Source of the DNA: Saprospiraceae bacterium
GTDB lineage: Bacteria > Bacteroidota > Bacteroidia > Chitinophagales > Saprospiraceae
Reading direction: 5' to 3'
Length of the DNA: 64,000 nt
Assembly (NCBI GenBank): GCA_016714445.1
Contig: JADJNF010000009.1
Coordinates: 558,001-622,000 of the forward strand
Under the pieces are notes generated by a model. The model had not been told where the DNA came from. It did not search any database and saw only the letters and a list, made by a program, of their open reading frames with translations. Shown here piece by piece: positions 17,301 through 30,955 of the stretch. Made by a program: the position numbers and the translations under genes. The number at the start of each line of letters is the position of its first letter. The stretch's first letter is position 1.

Positions 17301-18004
17301 TTATTGATAGTCACTATTGTACCGTATGTTCCGGATGCATTACATTGCAATTGATTTCCTGCTCCAATCACTTCGAAGGCAGATGTACAATATTCACTCA
17401 AACTAACCGTACCGGTAGTCGGGGTAAAAGTAAATACCTCGGTATTGTTACTGCCGTTCATAACCATCGAAAAGTTGGTAACAGGAACAGAAAAAGTGAG
17501 TGTGATTACTTCGTTGGTAAACTGGATCCACCACGCAGTCGGGGCGGTGGAGAATGAGTTTCCTCCGCAGGAATATGTTGTATTATTCAAAGTTGCTACA
17601 TTTGTGGAGGCATTTACAATAATTCCCGACCCTGACGTATACGGAAAATCACCTGGCCCGATGATAGTAGCTGATTGATAAGTGCTCAGATTGCAGGCAA
17701 CCGTCTCAGGTACAAAAGCATTTACTGATGAAATTTTTGCACCACTCTTTGAATTTGGTTTTTTGACAGGAATTTTGTTTAAATTATCGGATTGATCCCC
17801 AATAATGGTTGGCACACCAATTCCGACTGGTGGCGAAGCAGAATCGTAAGGCAAATTATGCCCGGCTTCATACATACGGTAAGAAAGTTGTTCTTGAACT
17901 TGTGCGGTAAGGTTTCCATTTATCAGTATAAAAAGGATAGCAGTAACCGCAAAAAAATAATGACTGAATAGTCGTTTAGTCTTGAAAATTGAGTTTTGTG
18001 TCAT
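11327..18004 (-). CDS. Giant secreted MopE-repeat protein with T9SS sorting domain
   Basis: The 2225-aa protein starts at ATG 18004 with a signal peptide (about 1-35). Residues about 60-440 are Ig/adhesion-like and not assigned to a family. They are followed by about eleven 118-aa units rich in DCDDND, DxDNDGYGQTG and EVCDGIDNDCDG, resembling the MopE/EF-hand-like putative metal-binding repeat, with three shorter RYYFDFDGDGYG units between the second and third. The repeat period in DNA is 354 bp. The C-terminal 286 residues are the shared jelly-roll-like domain plus Por sorting domain (ILPNPSNG). Likely role: long calcium-stabilised surface stalk or adhesin, inferred from composition. Adjacent units are near-identical, so copy number may vary and be hard to assemble. 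Confidence 0.88.
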   Translation of the reverse strand: MTQNSIFKTKRLFSHYFFAVTAILFILINGNLTAQVQEQLSYRMYEAGHNLPYDSASPPVGIGVPTIIGDQSDNLNKIPVKKPNSKSGAKISSVNAFVPETVACNLSTYQSATIIGPGDFPYTSGSGIIVNASTNVATLNNTTYSCGGNSFSTAPTAWWIQFTNEVITLTFSVPVTNFSMVMNGSNNTEVFTFTPTTGTVSLSEYCTSAFEVIGAGNQLQCNASGTYGTIVTINNPTGSTVYTITHNGLLAGSRISLLDCYVGGPVPVVDPVSNVQACGGDMVSTIAFTGTSGAIFNWTNNNTAIGLAANGTGNIASFTASNVSSQQVATITVTPVLGAESGTPVTFTITVKPKPTLTLGTIMGPVTCGGSSGSIAFTTTNLPNGIYSLTYTGPGSPQNVIVSGNAFLLSGRTAGSYSNFSITINGCTGTVAGPVNLSDPSYTWYRDLDGDTFGNPSVTQASCTPPVGYVANSTDCDDNDPLEKPGQVWYDDTDNDGYGQTGAASITQCLRPTGYRAASELLATSGDCNDNNNTINPAAAEVCDGIDNDCDGNLDNGTLITYYRDFDGDTFGDPATTIMACTLPVGYVTNNTDCDDIDPLEKPGQVWYKDTDNDSYGQTGASTITQCLRPAGYKVVTELLASSGDCNDNNGAIYPGATEVCDGIDNNCDGTTDEGLTTRYYFDFDGDGYGEAVSFIDACAPSGLYTTTIVGDCIADDADINPGATEICDGKDNDCDGQTDEGLTTRYYFDFDGDGYGEAVSFIDACAPDGFYTATMVGDCVADDADINPGATEICDGKDNDCDGQTDEGLTTRYYFDFDADGYGEELSFIDACAPDGFYTATLVGDCVADDADINPAATEVCDGIDNDCDGSIDEGVLTTYYADVDQDGFGNPSSSTQACAQPGGYVTNNTDCDDNDPLEKPGQVWFDDTDNDGYGQTGAASITQCMRPTGYRAASELLATSGDCNDNNNTINPAATEVCDGIDNDCDGSIDEGVLTTYYADVDADGFGNPSSSTQACAQPGGYVTDNTDCDDNDPLEKPGQVWFDDTDNDGYGQTGAASITQCMRPTGYRAASELLATSGDCNDNNNTINPAATEVCDGIDNDCDGSIDEGVLTTYYADVDADGFGNPSSSTQACAQPGGYVTDNTDCDDNDPLEKPGQVWFDDTDNDGYGQTGAASITQCMRPTGYRAASELLATSGDCNDNNNTINPAATEVCDGIDNDCDGSTDEGVQTTYYTDVDQDGFGNPSSSTQACAQPGGYVTDNTDCDDNDPLEKPGQIWYDDTDNDGYGQTGAASITQCLRPVGYKATIELISTTGDCNDNNNTINPAATEVCDGIDNDCDGSTDEGVQTTYFADVDQDGFGNPSSSTQACAQPGGYVTDNTDCDDNDPLEKPGQVWYKDNDNDNYGQTGAPIITQCLRPVGYKAAIELISTTGDCNDNNNTINPAATEVCDGIDNDCDGSTDEGVQTTYFADVDQDGFGNPSSSTQACAQPGGYVTNNTDCDDNDPLEKPGQVWFDDTDNDGYGQTGAASITQCLRPTGYRAASELLATSGDCNDNNNTINPSATEVCDGIDNDCDGSTDEGVLTTYYADVDQDGFGNPSSSTQACAQPGGYVTDNTDCDDNDPLEKPGQVWYKDNDNDNYGQTGAPSITQCLRPVGYKAAIELISTTGDCNDNNNTINPAATEVCDGIDNDCDGSIDEGVLTTYYADVDADGFGNPSSSTQACAQPGGYVTDNTDCDDNDPLEKPGQVWFDDTDNDGYGQTGAASITQCLRPTGYRAASELLATSGDCNDNNNTINPAATEVCDGIDNDCDGSTDEGVQTTYYADVDADGFGNPSSSTQSCTQPGGYVTNNTDCDDNDPLEKPGQVWYKDNDNDNFGQTGAASITQCLRPVGYKAAIELISTTGDCNDNNNTINPAATEMCDLIDNNCNGEVDEIFILPCGWDAEPNGIDCSEGNIFSYNISSQVFSGISINCYYPNSYTTDQLAFAQYDLCGNGSITAQITSITGGLGWAGVTMRENNTAGAKKAQLMTNLSSFSRREFRTTTGAAAYPQQFPSQNRYWLRITRTGNQFAMYISQNGTSWSLSGMQTIVMGNCIEVGLVVTNYTANSTVTATFGNVSVTGGAPLRPAIQTGEDVFAAADFTILPNPSNGWIEIDLRSYVQRKVQMELYNLQGKLLRSTKIETGRGKEEIDLTSFANGMYLVRVRAEGLPDVTKRVVLNSNQ
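12190..16720 (-). repeat. 354-bp coding repeat array (MopE units)
   Basis: The same spellings recur every 354 bp; for example the phrase around CTTCATCTATAGAACC occurs near 14663, 15017 and 15371. Several neighbouring units differ by only a few bases. The block around 15440-16200 is almost identical to 23035-23790 in the next gene, which suggests recombination or gene conversion. Confidence 0.85.
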
Positions 18005-18358
18005 CTAATTGTTTTTAAAAAATTCTGTAAGCATACCCTACTACTCCAATTTTAATATGTTGATTTCAATTAAATTGCGGAATGAAATATAGGATATTAT
18101 AAAAATTACAAATGTATTAAATATAATGATACTATATATTAATTAAAAGATATTAAATGCTCAGAATAAAAGGATTAGCTATAATTTTGATTGACCATTC
18201 ATTTATTTTAAGTTTTTAACAGGTCATCAAACAATTGTCTGTACGTTTTTATAATTTGTGGTGTAAAAAAATTACCATAAAGAAAATATTAATAATAATG
18301 ATATTATGTTTTATAAATATTGTTTCTTTTAATATAAATTAATTCAAATCTAAGGAAC

Positions 18359-18537
18359 AGTCTAAGTCTCTGACCGCTTTAGGTCTGACTTGTCGGCTAA
18401 TATTGGACTGATTAAAATGACTTGCATCCTATACATTAACCACGTTGGCAAAACATCCTCCCAGTTAACAATATGCAATTCGTCACTATAATGCCAGACA
18501 TTAAGATAAAAACTGACCGACAACTGGGAACGATCGG
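18359..18537. repeat. Dispersed non-coding repeat, copy 3
   Basis: It shares AAGTCTCTGACCGC, ATCCTATACATTAACC, AATTCGTCAC and GCCAGACATTA in the same order and similar spacing with 4677-4865, and more distantly with the 173-571 element. It ends at CGATCGG and leads directly into the structured repeat. Its conserved order upstream of a T9SS terminator is shared with the 4677 copy. Confidence 0.6.
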
Positions 18538-18538
18538 A

Positions 18539-18622
18539 TGGCTTGAAGACGTCCCATCCATAACTTTAGTATTCACATCTTCGATTTCATATAGGATGCT
18601 TTAGAGTCATTCGACCGGAAAA
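18539..18622. repeat. Structured 3'-flank repeat (copy at 18539)
   Basis: Contains GGCTTGAAGACGTCCCATCC, then TTCACATCTTCGATT and GGATGCTTTAGAGTCATTCG. It aligns with the copies at 4867, 31872, 31969 and 35761. The internal stem is partly degraded here. Confidence 0.6.
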
Positions 18623-18660
18623 AAAAGCAGCCGAAACAATACTGTCCCTGCTGTTTTTTA
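18619..18660 (-). terminator. Conserved terminator, weakened copy
   Basis: It has the same position and loop as the other GCAGCCG terminators, but the distal arm reads CCCTGCTG, so the stem is shorter. It follows the gene whose stop is at 18825. Confidence 0.6.
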
Positions 18661-18710
18661 TTTTATTCATTTACTGTCACCAACCCCGCCATTACGTAGC
18701 AGGATAGGGC

Positions 18711-18824
18711 CACAATTCCGCTCCCGATAGCTATCGGGATCAAGCAATTCAGCAACCCCGCCTCCTACGTAGTAGGCTGGCAAGTTTACAATTCCGCAAA
18801 TCAACAACTTAGCAACTCCGCAAT
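18711..18824. repeat. 8-bp-period repeat tract with two palindromes
   Basis: CAAYYNNN octamers are interrupted by the perfect 16-bp palindrome CCCGATAGCTATCGGG (18724-18739) and by an imperfect CCTACGTAGTAGG palindrome. The tract ends with CAACTTAG CAACTCCG CAATT at the stop codon. Confidence 0.7.
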
Positions 18825-21641
18825 TTACCGATTGCTGTTCACCACTACCCTTTTGGTCACATCAGGCAAGCCTTCTGCTGTCACACGGATTAAATACATG
18901 CCATTGGCAAATGTGGACAGGTCAATTTCCTCCCTTCCTTTTGCTGCATTTATCACTGCAGAACGAAGCAATTTACCCTGCAAACTGTATATATCCATCT
19001 TCACATCTCTCTTCCCATAGCTACCCAATTCTATATTGGTCCATCCATTGGTTGGATTTGGCAAGATGGTGAAATCAGCGGCTGTAAATAAATCTTCCTG
19101 AGTATTAATCGTTGGTTTCGTGATGTTACCTCCAGTCACACTCACATTGGCAAACGTAGCTGTTACTGTGCTATTTGGATTATAATTGGTCACCACAAGA
19201 CCCACTTCGATACAATTGCCCATTACAATAGTCTGCATTCCGCTCAAAGACCAGGTTGTTCCGTTTGGTGATATATACATTGCAAACTGATTACCGGTAC
19301 GGGTGATGCGCAGCCAGTATCTGTTCTGACTAGGGAATTGTTGCGGGTATGCAGCTGCGCCTGTTGTTGTACGGAATTCTCTTCTACTAAAACTGCTGAG
19401 ATTAGTCATCAATTGCGCCTTTTTAGCTCCGGCTGCATTGTTCTCCCGCATGGTGACTCCTGCCCATCCTAATCCTCCTGTGATAGAAGTTACCTGAGCG
19501 GTGACACTGCCATTGCCGCAAAGGCCGTGCTGTGCAAAGGCAATTATATCATTGGTATATGGAGAAGAATAACTACAATTCGTACTACTTACATTCCATA
19601 CACCGTTATTGCTATTATGCTCCACCTGACTTCCAGCATTGCAGCCTATTCCATCATCAGAAGCAGACCAACCTACAGGAAGTCCTGATGCGACCACTTG
19701 ACTTGTACAAGAAGCGCTGTTACCTTTATAATCAGTCACTGTTATATGTACCGGAATTATTTGCCCCACCTGACTTATATGAATAGAATTAGGAGCAATT
19801 GTAATGCTTTGAATTCCACAATTGTCATTTGTCACCAACCCCAGATCAGATTGATTTATATTGATTGTGGTTTGACCATTAAAAAACAGGGTAGTTTGTC
19901 CAATACAAGAAATAGTTGGCTTCCCTGTATCAAAGTGCAACGGGTCTGCCACGTCAGTTGATCCATTACAGTTGTTGTCGATGCCGTCACACACTTCTGT
20001 GGCAGCAGGATTGATCGTATTGTTGCTGTCATTGCAATCACCTGTAGTAGATATCAGTTCTATGGCCGCTTTATATCCCAATGGTCTAAGACATTGAGTA
20101 ATACTAGCTGCGCCGGTTTGTCCGAAATTATCATTATCATTGTCTTTGTACCAAACCTGTCCCGGCTTTTCCAGCGGGTCGTTATCATCACAATCTGTAT
20201 TATTGGTGACATAACCCCCCGGTTGAGCACACGACATTGTACTACTGGATGGGTTGCCAAATCCGTCCAAATCTACGTCAGCGTAGTAAGTCGTCTGCAC
20301 TCCTTCATCCGTAGATCCGTCACAATCATTGTCGATGCCGTCACATACTTCTGTGGCAGCAGGATTGATCGCATTGTTGCTGTCATTGCAATCACCTGTG
20401 GTAGATATCAGTTCCAGGGCCGCTCTATATCCCACAGGTCTAAGACATTGAGTAATACTTGCTGCGCCGGTTTGTCCGAAATTATCGTTATCATTGTCTT
20501 TGTACCAAACCTGTCCCGGCTTTTCCAGCGCATCGTTGTCATCGCAATCGGTATTGTTGGTGACATAACCTCCCGGTTGAGTGCATGACTGTGTACTGCT
20601 CAATGGGTTGCCAAAACCGTCCTGATCCACGTCAGCATAGTAAGTCGTCTGCACTCCTTCATCCGTAGATCCGTCACAATCATTGTCAATGCCGTCACAA
20701 ACTTCTGTGGCAGCAGGGTTGATGGTATTGTTGTTGTCGTTGCAGTCACCACTGGTGGATATCAGTTCTATGGCGGCTTTATATCCCACTGGTCGAAGAC
20801 ATTGAGTAATACTTGCTGCGCCAGTTTGTCCATAACCGTCATTGTCGGTGTCATCAAACCACACCTGTCCCGGTTTTTCCAGCGCGTCGTTGTCATCGCA
20901 ATCGGTGTTGTTGGTGACATAACCTCCCGGTTGAGTGCATGACTGTGTACTGCCCAATGGGTTGCCAAAACCGTCCTGATCCACGTCAGCATAGTAAGTC
21001 GTCAGTACACCTTCATCCGTAGATCCGTCACAATCATTGTCGATCCCGTCACATACTTCTGTGGCAGCAGGGTTGATGGTATTGTTGTTGTCGTTGCAGT
21101 CACCACTGGTGGCCAACAATTCACTGGCCGCCCGATAACCTGTTGGCCGCAGACACTGGGTAATCGAAGCGGATCCGGTTTGTCCGTAACCATCGTTGTC
21201 GGAATCATCGTACCATACCTGTCCCGGTTTTTCCAGCGCGTCGTTGTCATCGCAATCGGTATTGTTGGTGACATAACCTCCCGGTTGAGCGCAAGCCTGT
21301 GTACTGCTGGATGGGTTGCCAAAGCCGTCCTGGTCTACGTCTGCGAAGTAAGTCGTCTGCACTCCTTCATCCGTAGATCCGTCACAATCATTGTCGATGC
21401 CGTCGCATACTTCTGTGGCTGCAGGATTGATCGTATTATTATTGTCATTGCAATCCCCCGTGGTGGATATCAGTTCGATGGCCGCTTTGTATCCCACAGG
21501 TCGAAGACATTGAGTAAGCGTGGCAGCTCCCGTTTGTCCGTAACCATCATTGTCTGTATCGTCGTACCATATTTGTCCCGGTTTTTCCAGCGGGTCGTTG
21601 TCATCACAATCGGTGTTATTGGCGACAAAGCCGCCTGACAC
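18825..21641 (-). CDS. T9SS MopE-repeat protein, C-terminal fragment of a split gene
   Basis: The 938 residues hold about five 118-aa MopE-type units, a HYR-like stretch and then the shared jelly-roll-like and Por sorting domains (ILPNPTNG). The GTG start at 21641 is only the first codon usable after a damaged region. The same frame reads on upstream (NPSVTQQACSVSGGF) to about 21890, so this is the 3' part of a longer gene. The upstream part is the ORF ending at 21860 in another frame. The break coincides with the poly-G region at 21880-22015. The intact gene would run from 28323 to 18825 and encode about 3160 aa. Confidence 0.8.
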   Translation of the reverse strand: MSGGFVANNTDCDDNDPLEKPGQIWYDDTDNDGYGQTGAATLTQCLRPVGYKAAIELISTTGDCNDNNNTINPAATEVCDGIDNDCDGSTDEGVQTTYFADVDQDGFGNPSSSTQACAQPGGYVTNNTDCDDNDALEKPGQVWYDDSDNDGYGQTGSASITQCLRPTGYRAASELLATSGDCNDNNNTINPAATEVCDGIDNDCDGSTDEGVLTTYYADVDQDGFGNPLGSTQSCTQPGGYVTNNTDCDDNDALEKPGQVWFDDTDNDGYGQTGAASITQCLRPVGYKAAIELISTSGDCNDNNNTINPAATEVCDGIDNDCDGSTDEGVQTTYYADVDQDGFGNPLSSTQSCTQPGGYVTNNTDCDDNDALEKPGQVWYKDNDNDNFGQTGAASITQCLRPVGYRAALELISTTGDCNDSNNAINPAATEVCDGIDNDCDGSTDEGVQTTYYADVDLDGFGNPSSSTMSCAQPGGYVTNNTDCDDNDPLEKPGQVWYKDNDNDNFGQTGAASITQCLRPLGYKAAIELISTTGDCNDSNNTINPAATEVCDGIDNNCNGSTDVADPLHFDTGKPTISCIGQTTLFFNGQTTININQSDLGLVTNDNCGIQSITIAPNSIHISQVGQIIPVHITVTDYKGNSASCTSQVVASGLPVGWSASDDGIGCNAGSQVEHNSNNGVWNVSSTNCSYSSPYTNDIIAFAQHGLCGNGSVTAQVTSITGGLGWAGVTMRENNAAGAKKAQLMTNLSSFSRREFRTTTGAAAYPQQFPSQNRYWLRITRTGNQFAMYISPNGTTWSLSGMQTIVMGNCIEVGLVVTNYNPNSTVTATFANVSVTGGNITKPTINTQEDLFTAADFTILPNPTNGWTNIELGSYGKRDVKMDIYSLQGKLLRSAVINAAKGREEIDLSTFANGMYLIRVTAEGLPDVTKRVVVNSNR

Positions 21642-21859
21642 GCTACAAGCCTGCTGGGTGACGGACGGATTACCAAAACCGTCGCCATCTATATCTTGGT
21701 AGAACGTTGTCAGGACGCCTTCATCTATCGCGCCGCTACAGTTGTCGTCTAAGCCGTTGCAGATTTCGGGGGCACCGGGGTTGATGGCTGGGTTGCCGTC
21801 CTGGCAGTCGCCAGACAGGGTGGTATAACCAGCCCCTGGATTAGCGCAAAGCGCTATGC

Positions 21860-25768
<3,909 letters not shown>

Positions 25769-28323
25769 ATACCCATTCCTATTGCAGGTGAATTGGCTGC
25801 AAGGTTTACCTGACTAACACCACATGTTGTTGCACTCGTCTGGTCAGGTCCGGCATTCGCCATTGTCGGATTGCGGTTGAAAGTGACAACCACATCATCT
25901 GTGGAAGCGGTACATGGACTATTGGATATGGTCCAGCGCAGCGTATAAGTACTCCCGGCAGTTCCCGAAAAAGTAGTGGTCTGGCTGGAAGCATTGCTGA
26001 AAGATCCGCCCGTACCGGACACCACACTCCACATACCCATTCCTATCGAAGGCGAATTGGCTGCAAGAGTTACCTGACTAGCACCGCATGTTGTTGCACT
26101 CGTCTGGTCAGGTCCGGCATTCGCCGTTGTCGGATTGCGGTTGAAAGTGATAACCACATCATCTGTGGAAGCGGTACATGGACTGTTGGAAATGGTCCAG
26201 CGCAGCGTATAAGTACTCCCTGCCGTTCCCGAAAAAGTAGAGGTCTGGCTGGAAGCATTGCTGAAAGATCCGCCCGTACCGGACACCACACTCCACATAC
26301 CCATTCCTATCGCAGGCGAATTGGCTGCAAGCGTCACCTGAGTAAGGCCGCAAGTGGTCGATCCGCTTTGGTCAGGACCCGCATTTGCAGTTGTTGGATT
26401 TCGGTTGAAAGTGATGACCACATCATCTGTAGAAGCAGTACATGGACTGTTGGAAATGGTCCAGCGCAGCGTATAAGTACTCCCTGCCGTTCCCGAAAAA
26501 ATAGAGGTCGGGCTGGAAGCAGTACCAAATGAGCCACCAGTGCCGCTTACAACACTCCACATGCCTGTTCCTATCGAAGGGGAGTTGGCTGCAAGGGTTA
26601 CCTGAGTAGCACCGCATGTAGTTGCACTCGTCTGGTCAGGTCCGGCATTCGCCGTTGTCGGATTGCGGTTGAAAGTGACTACCATATCATTTGTTGACGT
26701 GCAAACGCCGTTTGAAATTGTCCAGCGAAGCGTATAGGTACTGCCAGCCGTGCCGCTGAAAGTAGATGTGGGGCTTGATACATTGCTGAAAGAGCCACCG
26801 GTACCACTAAATACAGACCATATACCAGAACCTATCGAAGGGTTATTTGCCGAAAGAGTGACTTGGGTACCACCGCAGGTAGACGATCCGGTTTGATCGG
26901 AACCTGCATTAGCGGTAGTGGGGGTGAGGTTAGTCACAGTAGCAGAATGTGTAGCGGCACAGCCCGCGTTATCTGTGACGGTCACGGTGTAAGTGCCGGC
27001 TGCCAGGTTCGTGCGTGGATCGCTGCCGCTGCCGGTACCGCTCCAATTATAAGTGTAAGGTGAAGTTCCGCCACTTACTGTCAGATCAATGCTACCATTG
27101 TTACCATTGCAGGCATTGATTACGGTTGATGAAACACTGAAGGTGGAGGGAGCTGATTGATATTCAAAGGCCCCCACGTCTACTGCGCCCACCCTGCTGC
27201 TGCCACGCTGGTCAGTAGTGGGTGCTCCGGAACTGGTTCCGGCATTGATAGCCCGGCTGCAAGGTGCTAAACCGACAGTTTGTGTTGAGCCACCATTACT
27301 GGCCAATGCCAGAGTACCTGCGTCACCTATTCCTGTCAGATTATTGTTTACACCATTGGACAATCCGCCGGCATCAGCAGACTCAAATATATTATATGAA
27401 CTTGAACTGCTTAGACCAACCCCTAACACATCAGAAGAGTGATCCGCAAAAAGGGAGTTTTTCATAATAAGTGTTCCGCTATAGATGTATAAACCCATGC
27501 CATTATTGGTAAAAGTACAATTGGTGATCGTTCCTGTTGCCGATGGGTTATAATATCCCATTGCGAAAGTAGTATTGTTCGACACCGTGCAATTGGTCAT
27601 AGAGAAAGTTTTACCTCCTGTTGTTTGAAAAAGAATAGCATAAGTTCCTGAATTGGTATTACCGTCAAAGGTGCAACCTGTCATAGTTAGGTTTCCTGGC
27701 GCAAACAATGCTGCTGTTCCAAATGTGCATGAATTGTTTTTCAACGTACAGTTGGTTAGGGTAAGTGCTCCGCTTGAAGAATAAATACCACCCCCGATTT
27801 GGCTTGCTGTGCTGTTCTGAACAATACAGTTATTCAAAGTAAGCGATGCACTACCTCCCTGAACTTGGATTGCCCCGCCATAGTCACTCGAACCATTTGA
27901 AATGGTTAAGTTGTTGAAGGTTGCCACAATATCCACGCCTATATTAAAAATACGGAAGGTCCCACTGCTCCTGGTAATCGTAACTCCGCTGCCACCATTG
28001 ATGGTCAGATTTTTGTTAATAATAAGTTCTCCGGAAGTTAATGAAACCGTAGTTACACCCGAGAAAACAATAATGTCGCCGCTAGACGCTGACGAAATGG
28101 CACTTCTCAAACTACCGGTGCCCGTATTACTGCCGTTGGTAACTGTAACGGTGGCCCCAAATGAATTAGTAAGTCCTCCGCAAAAAATAACCAACAACAA
28201 GATTTGCTGCTGGATTAATTTAAAACTGAAAAGACCGGAAATCCATGAGCTTTTGGAAATTTTATCCCTGAAAAAAAATGTGTTCGTGGGTGGAAAAGTG
28301 AAATACTTTAAACTAAATTTCAT

Positions 28324-28774
28324 ACGTATTGTGGATTTAATTTTAGAATAATAGTTGAATAATCTGAGTTAAAACTGATACAAAATAAATATTTGAATTG
28401 TCGGTATGGTATTTGGTCTTCACCCACACTTTCTGAGTGAAAATGAGCCATAAATGGCATCATTGATGATTTTCCAGCAAATGTCGCCGATACTTATTTA
28501 TTGTCTGAAAATGCTTCTGTTTCAGGAATTTGAATTCACAAAATAAACTTAAATTAAGTTTATATAATGCTGGTTGTTTATGAAGCAACTAATATTCTTT
28601 ACCAACACATCTTTTTTTCACATGAATGTCAATAAGAAATCCAGCAAATAAAAATATAGTTTAAAATTCAGATAGTTAATTCGTTTTTTATAAACAACCC
28701 AATTACCTTTGTATTGGTGATCCGTCAAATTAATTCTATCTTATTGAATCATTGTTATATTGAATTTTCTTTTG
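28324..28774. promoter_or_regulatory. Divergent intergenic region between giant surface gene and kinase
   Basis: No gene is supported. It must hold promoters for both the minus-strand gene starting at 28323 and the plus-strand kinase at 28775. A Bacteroidota-type -7 box, TACCTTTG, is at 28704-28711, with TTCG at 28680-28683 exactly 20 bases upstream as a near-match to the -33 TTTG element. It points to the kinase gene. Confidence 0.55.
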
Positions 28775-30955
28775 ATGAAGTTGATTTCCATTGTTTTAAT
28801 AATCCTGATTGGTTCACATCTCCAAGCCGGAAATCCGGATAGTTTGCATAAGGTTTTAATTCAAACCAAAGGTATACAAAGACTACCCATCTTATTGGAT
28901 CTATGTACTCTTGAAAACAGAACCCTGCTTTCGAATGGGGAGAGTATTGAATATGCTGAAGAACTGGTAAAGTTAGCCAAATCCACCAAGGACACTTCTT
29001 CCTGGATCGAAGGTTGTTTATGTGCTGCATCCAAACTGGATCGATTGAACAATGCCGTTCAAATAGAGAATTGGATTGCATTATCAGAACAATTATCAAA
29101 AAATCGACCGATGGAAATGGCACAAGTTCTATATTGGAAGGGGAACTATCTGTTAGAATCAGGTCAAGCCGAAACAGCCCTGCAAATTTTTAGAAAAGGT
29201 TTACAACTTTATAAAAATGATCGTAACTATAATGTATATCATATCAGACTTTTGGGTGTAACTGCCAAACTGTACAGCACTAAAAATGAGATTCATCTGG
29301 CTGATTCTTTGGGCAAATCTGCCATCCAACACTGTCGGACTGCCATTGACTCTGCAGAAGCTTTTCGGTATTGGGGAGGAATACAGGAAAATCTTGGCAG
29401 ACCGGATGAAGCCATTGGCGCCTACCTTCGGGCATACCGCATTGAAAAAAACAATGGAAGCATGATAGTTGCTGTTTATAACCTTCGTCAGGCAGCAAGC
29501 ATTCTACGCGATCAGGGCAGATATTCACAAGCAATTTCATATTTTGAAGAAGCCATTGAACTGGCAAAACGGATGAATTATAATCTTGGATTAGCCAGTG
29601 CATGGCATTCTCTTGGAACATTATATCAAAAGATCGGACAATTTGACAAAGCACTTCACTTTTTCAGATTGTCGTTATCTTTAAAAAAGGAACTGGGGCG
29701 TCCAAAAAAAATACTGACCACAATTCGTAACATGAGTGAATTGTATTTTGAGACAAAACAGTATGATTCATGTTTGGTCCTTAATAGAAAGTATCTCCCT
29801 TTGTGCCGGGAATTAAAGTTACCGGAAGGTGAATGTCAATTATTATTTCTTGCTACCTTGTCTGCTGTAAAATTAAATAAATGGGCAGAAGCAAAAAAAT
29901 ATTTAGTGCAAGGCGAGGCAGCAATTTTACATATAAGTGTACCTGATGAACGAGCAAAGATTCTTCAACTGGCCGCTCAGAGTAATGCTTTGTTTGGTTT
30001 TCATAAAAAAGCTTACGATTATCAGTTACAATCTCAAAGCGCTCAGGATTCAATTTATAATATTGAAAAAAGCCGCATCATCTCTGAAATGGAAATGAGA
30101 TTTAATACCAATAGAAAAGAGTCCCAAATTGCTGATCTTGAAAAAGACAATGAATTAAAAAATATTCATATTGCAGCAGACCGGGCAAGACAAACAGGAC
30201 TTTTGGTGGGCTTAGCACTTTTAATAATACTGGCATTTGTGCTTTACAGAAATGTCATATATCGAAAACGTCACAATATTTATCTGCAACAAACCAATGC
30301 ACAACTGACACAAAAAAATCAGGATGTAAAAACTCTTCTTCACGAAATCCATCACCGGGTAAAGAACAATCTTCAGATCATTTCCAGCTTGCTCCACATG
30401 CAATCCCGAAAGGTGAGCGACGAGAGTACGCTGGAAGCATTGCGCACGGGTCAGGCACGGGTAAGATCCATGGGTCTGCTTCACCAACTTCTGTATCAGG
30501 GAGATGAACTTAAAAATATATCTATGCTACAGTATGTTAATGAATTGTCCAAAAGTCTTTTTGACACCTATCATGTAGACGAAGATCGAATCCACTTACT
30601 TACACAAATTGATGATATTGAGATGGATATAGATAGTGCTATACCCCTAGGTCTCATTATTAATGAACTGATCACAAACTCACTCAAGTATGCGTTTCCG
30701 AATGATGGAAAAGGACAAATAAAAATAGGTCTTAAAAAGAATGATCATGAATTTTACTTAGAAATTGCTGATAATGGCATTGGAATTCAGCTGAAAAATG
30801 GCCAACCTGTTGTTACAAATAATTCTTTCGGTTTCGAATTGGTTGAGTCTCTTTCACAAAAACTTGATGGTCAATTAAAATTTTATAATGGTGTTGGAAC
30901 TCGTATTACATTAAATGCACCATTTATCCAACATAATGAAACAAATAACCCATGA
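28775..30955 (+). CDS. TPR sensor histidine kinase (HisKA_2 type)
   Basis: ATG 28775 is chosen because MKLISIVLIILIGSHLQAG makes a good signal peptide; the longer TTG start at 28760 is unlikely. The 726-aa protein has a periplasmic TPR array, a transmembrane helix (LLVGLALLIILAFVLY, around residues 470-485), a HisKA_2 phosphoacceptor segment (EIHHRVKNNLQII, His near 526) and a HATPase domain (IINELITNSLKYAFP, DNGIGIQ). The downstream response regulator overlaps its stop by ATGA, so the two are translationally coupled partners. This is a typical Bacteroidota sensor design. The signal is unknown; the TPRs probably bind a partner protein. Confidence 0.9.
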   Translation: MKLISIVLIILIGSHLQAGNPDSLHKVLIQTKGIQRLPILLDLCTLENRTLLSNGESIEYAEELVKLAKSTKDTSSWIEGCLCAASKLDRLNNAVQIENWIALSEQLSKNRPMEMAQVLYWKGNYLLESGQAETALQIFRKGLQLYKNDRNYNVYHIRLLGVTAKLYSTKNEIHLADSLGKSAIQHCRTAIDSAEAFRYWGGIQENLGRPDEAIGAYLRAYRIEKNNGSMIVAVYNLRQAASILRDQGRYSQAISYFEEAIELAKRMNYNLGLASAWHSLGTLYQKIGQFDKALHFFRLSLSLKKELGRPKKILTTIRNMSELYFETKQYDSCLVLNRKYLPLCRELKLPEGECQLLFLATLSAVKLNKWAEAKKYLVQGEAAILHISVPDERAKILQLAAQSNALFGFHKKAYDYQLQSQSAQDSIYNIEKSRIISEMEMRFNTNRKESQIADLEKDNELKNIHIAADRARQTGLLVGLALLIILAFVLYRNVIYRKRHNIYLQQTNAQLTQKNQDVKTLLHEIHHRVKNNLQIISSLLHMQSRKVSDESTLEALRTGQARVRSMGLLHQLLYQGDELKNISMLQYVNELSKSLFDTYHVDEDRIHLLTQIDDIEMDIDSAIPLGLIINELITNSLKYAFPNDGKGQIKIGLKKNDHEFYLEIADNGIGIQLKNGQPVVTNNSFGFELVESLSQKLDGQLKFYNGVGTRITLNAPFIQHNETNNP

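Larger units (their letters stand above)
18005..18824. other. Intergenic region with dispersed repeat, terminator and octamers
   Basis: No gene is supported. From left to right it holds an AT-rich presumed promoter region of the minus-strand gene starting at 18004, a dispersed repeat copy (18359-18537), a structured repeat (18539-18622), the conserved terminator (18619-18660) and an octamer-period tract with palindromes up to 18824. Confidence 0.6.
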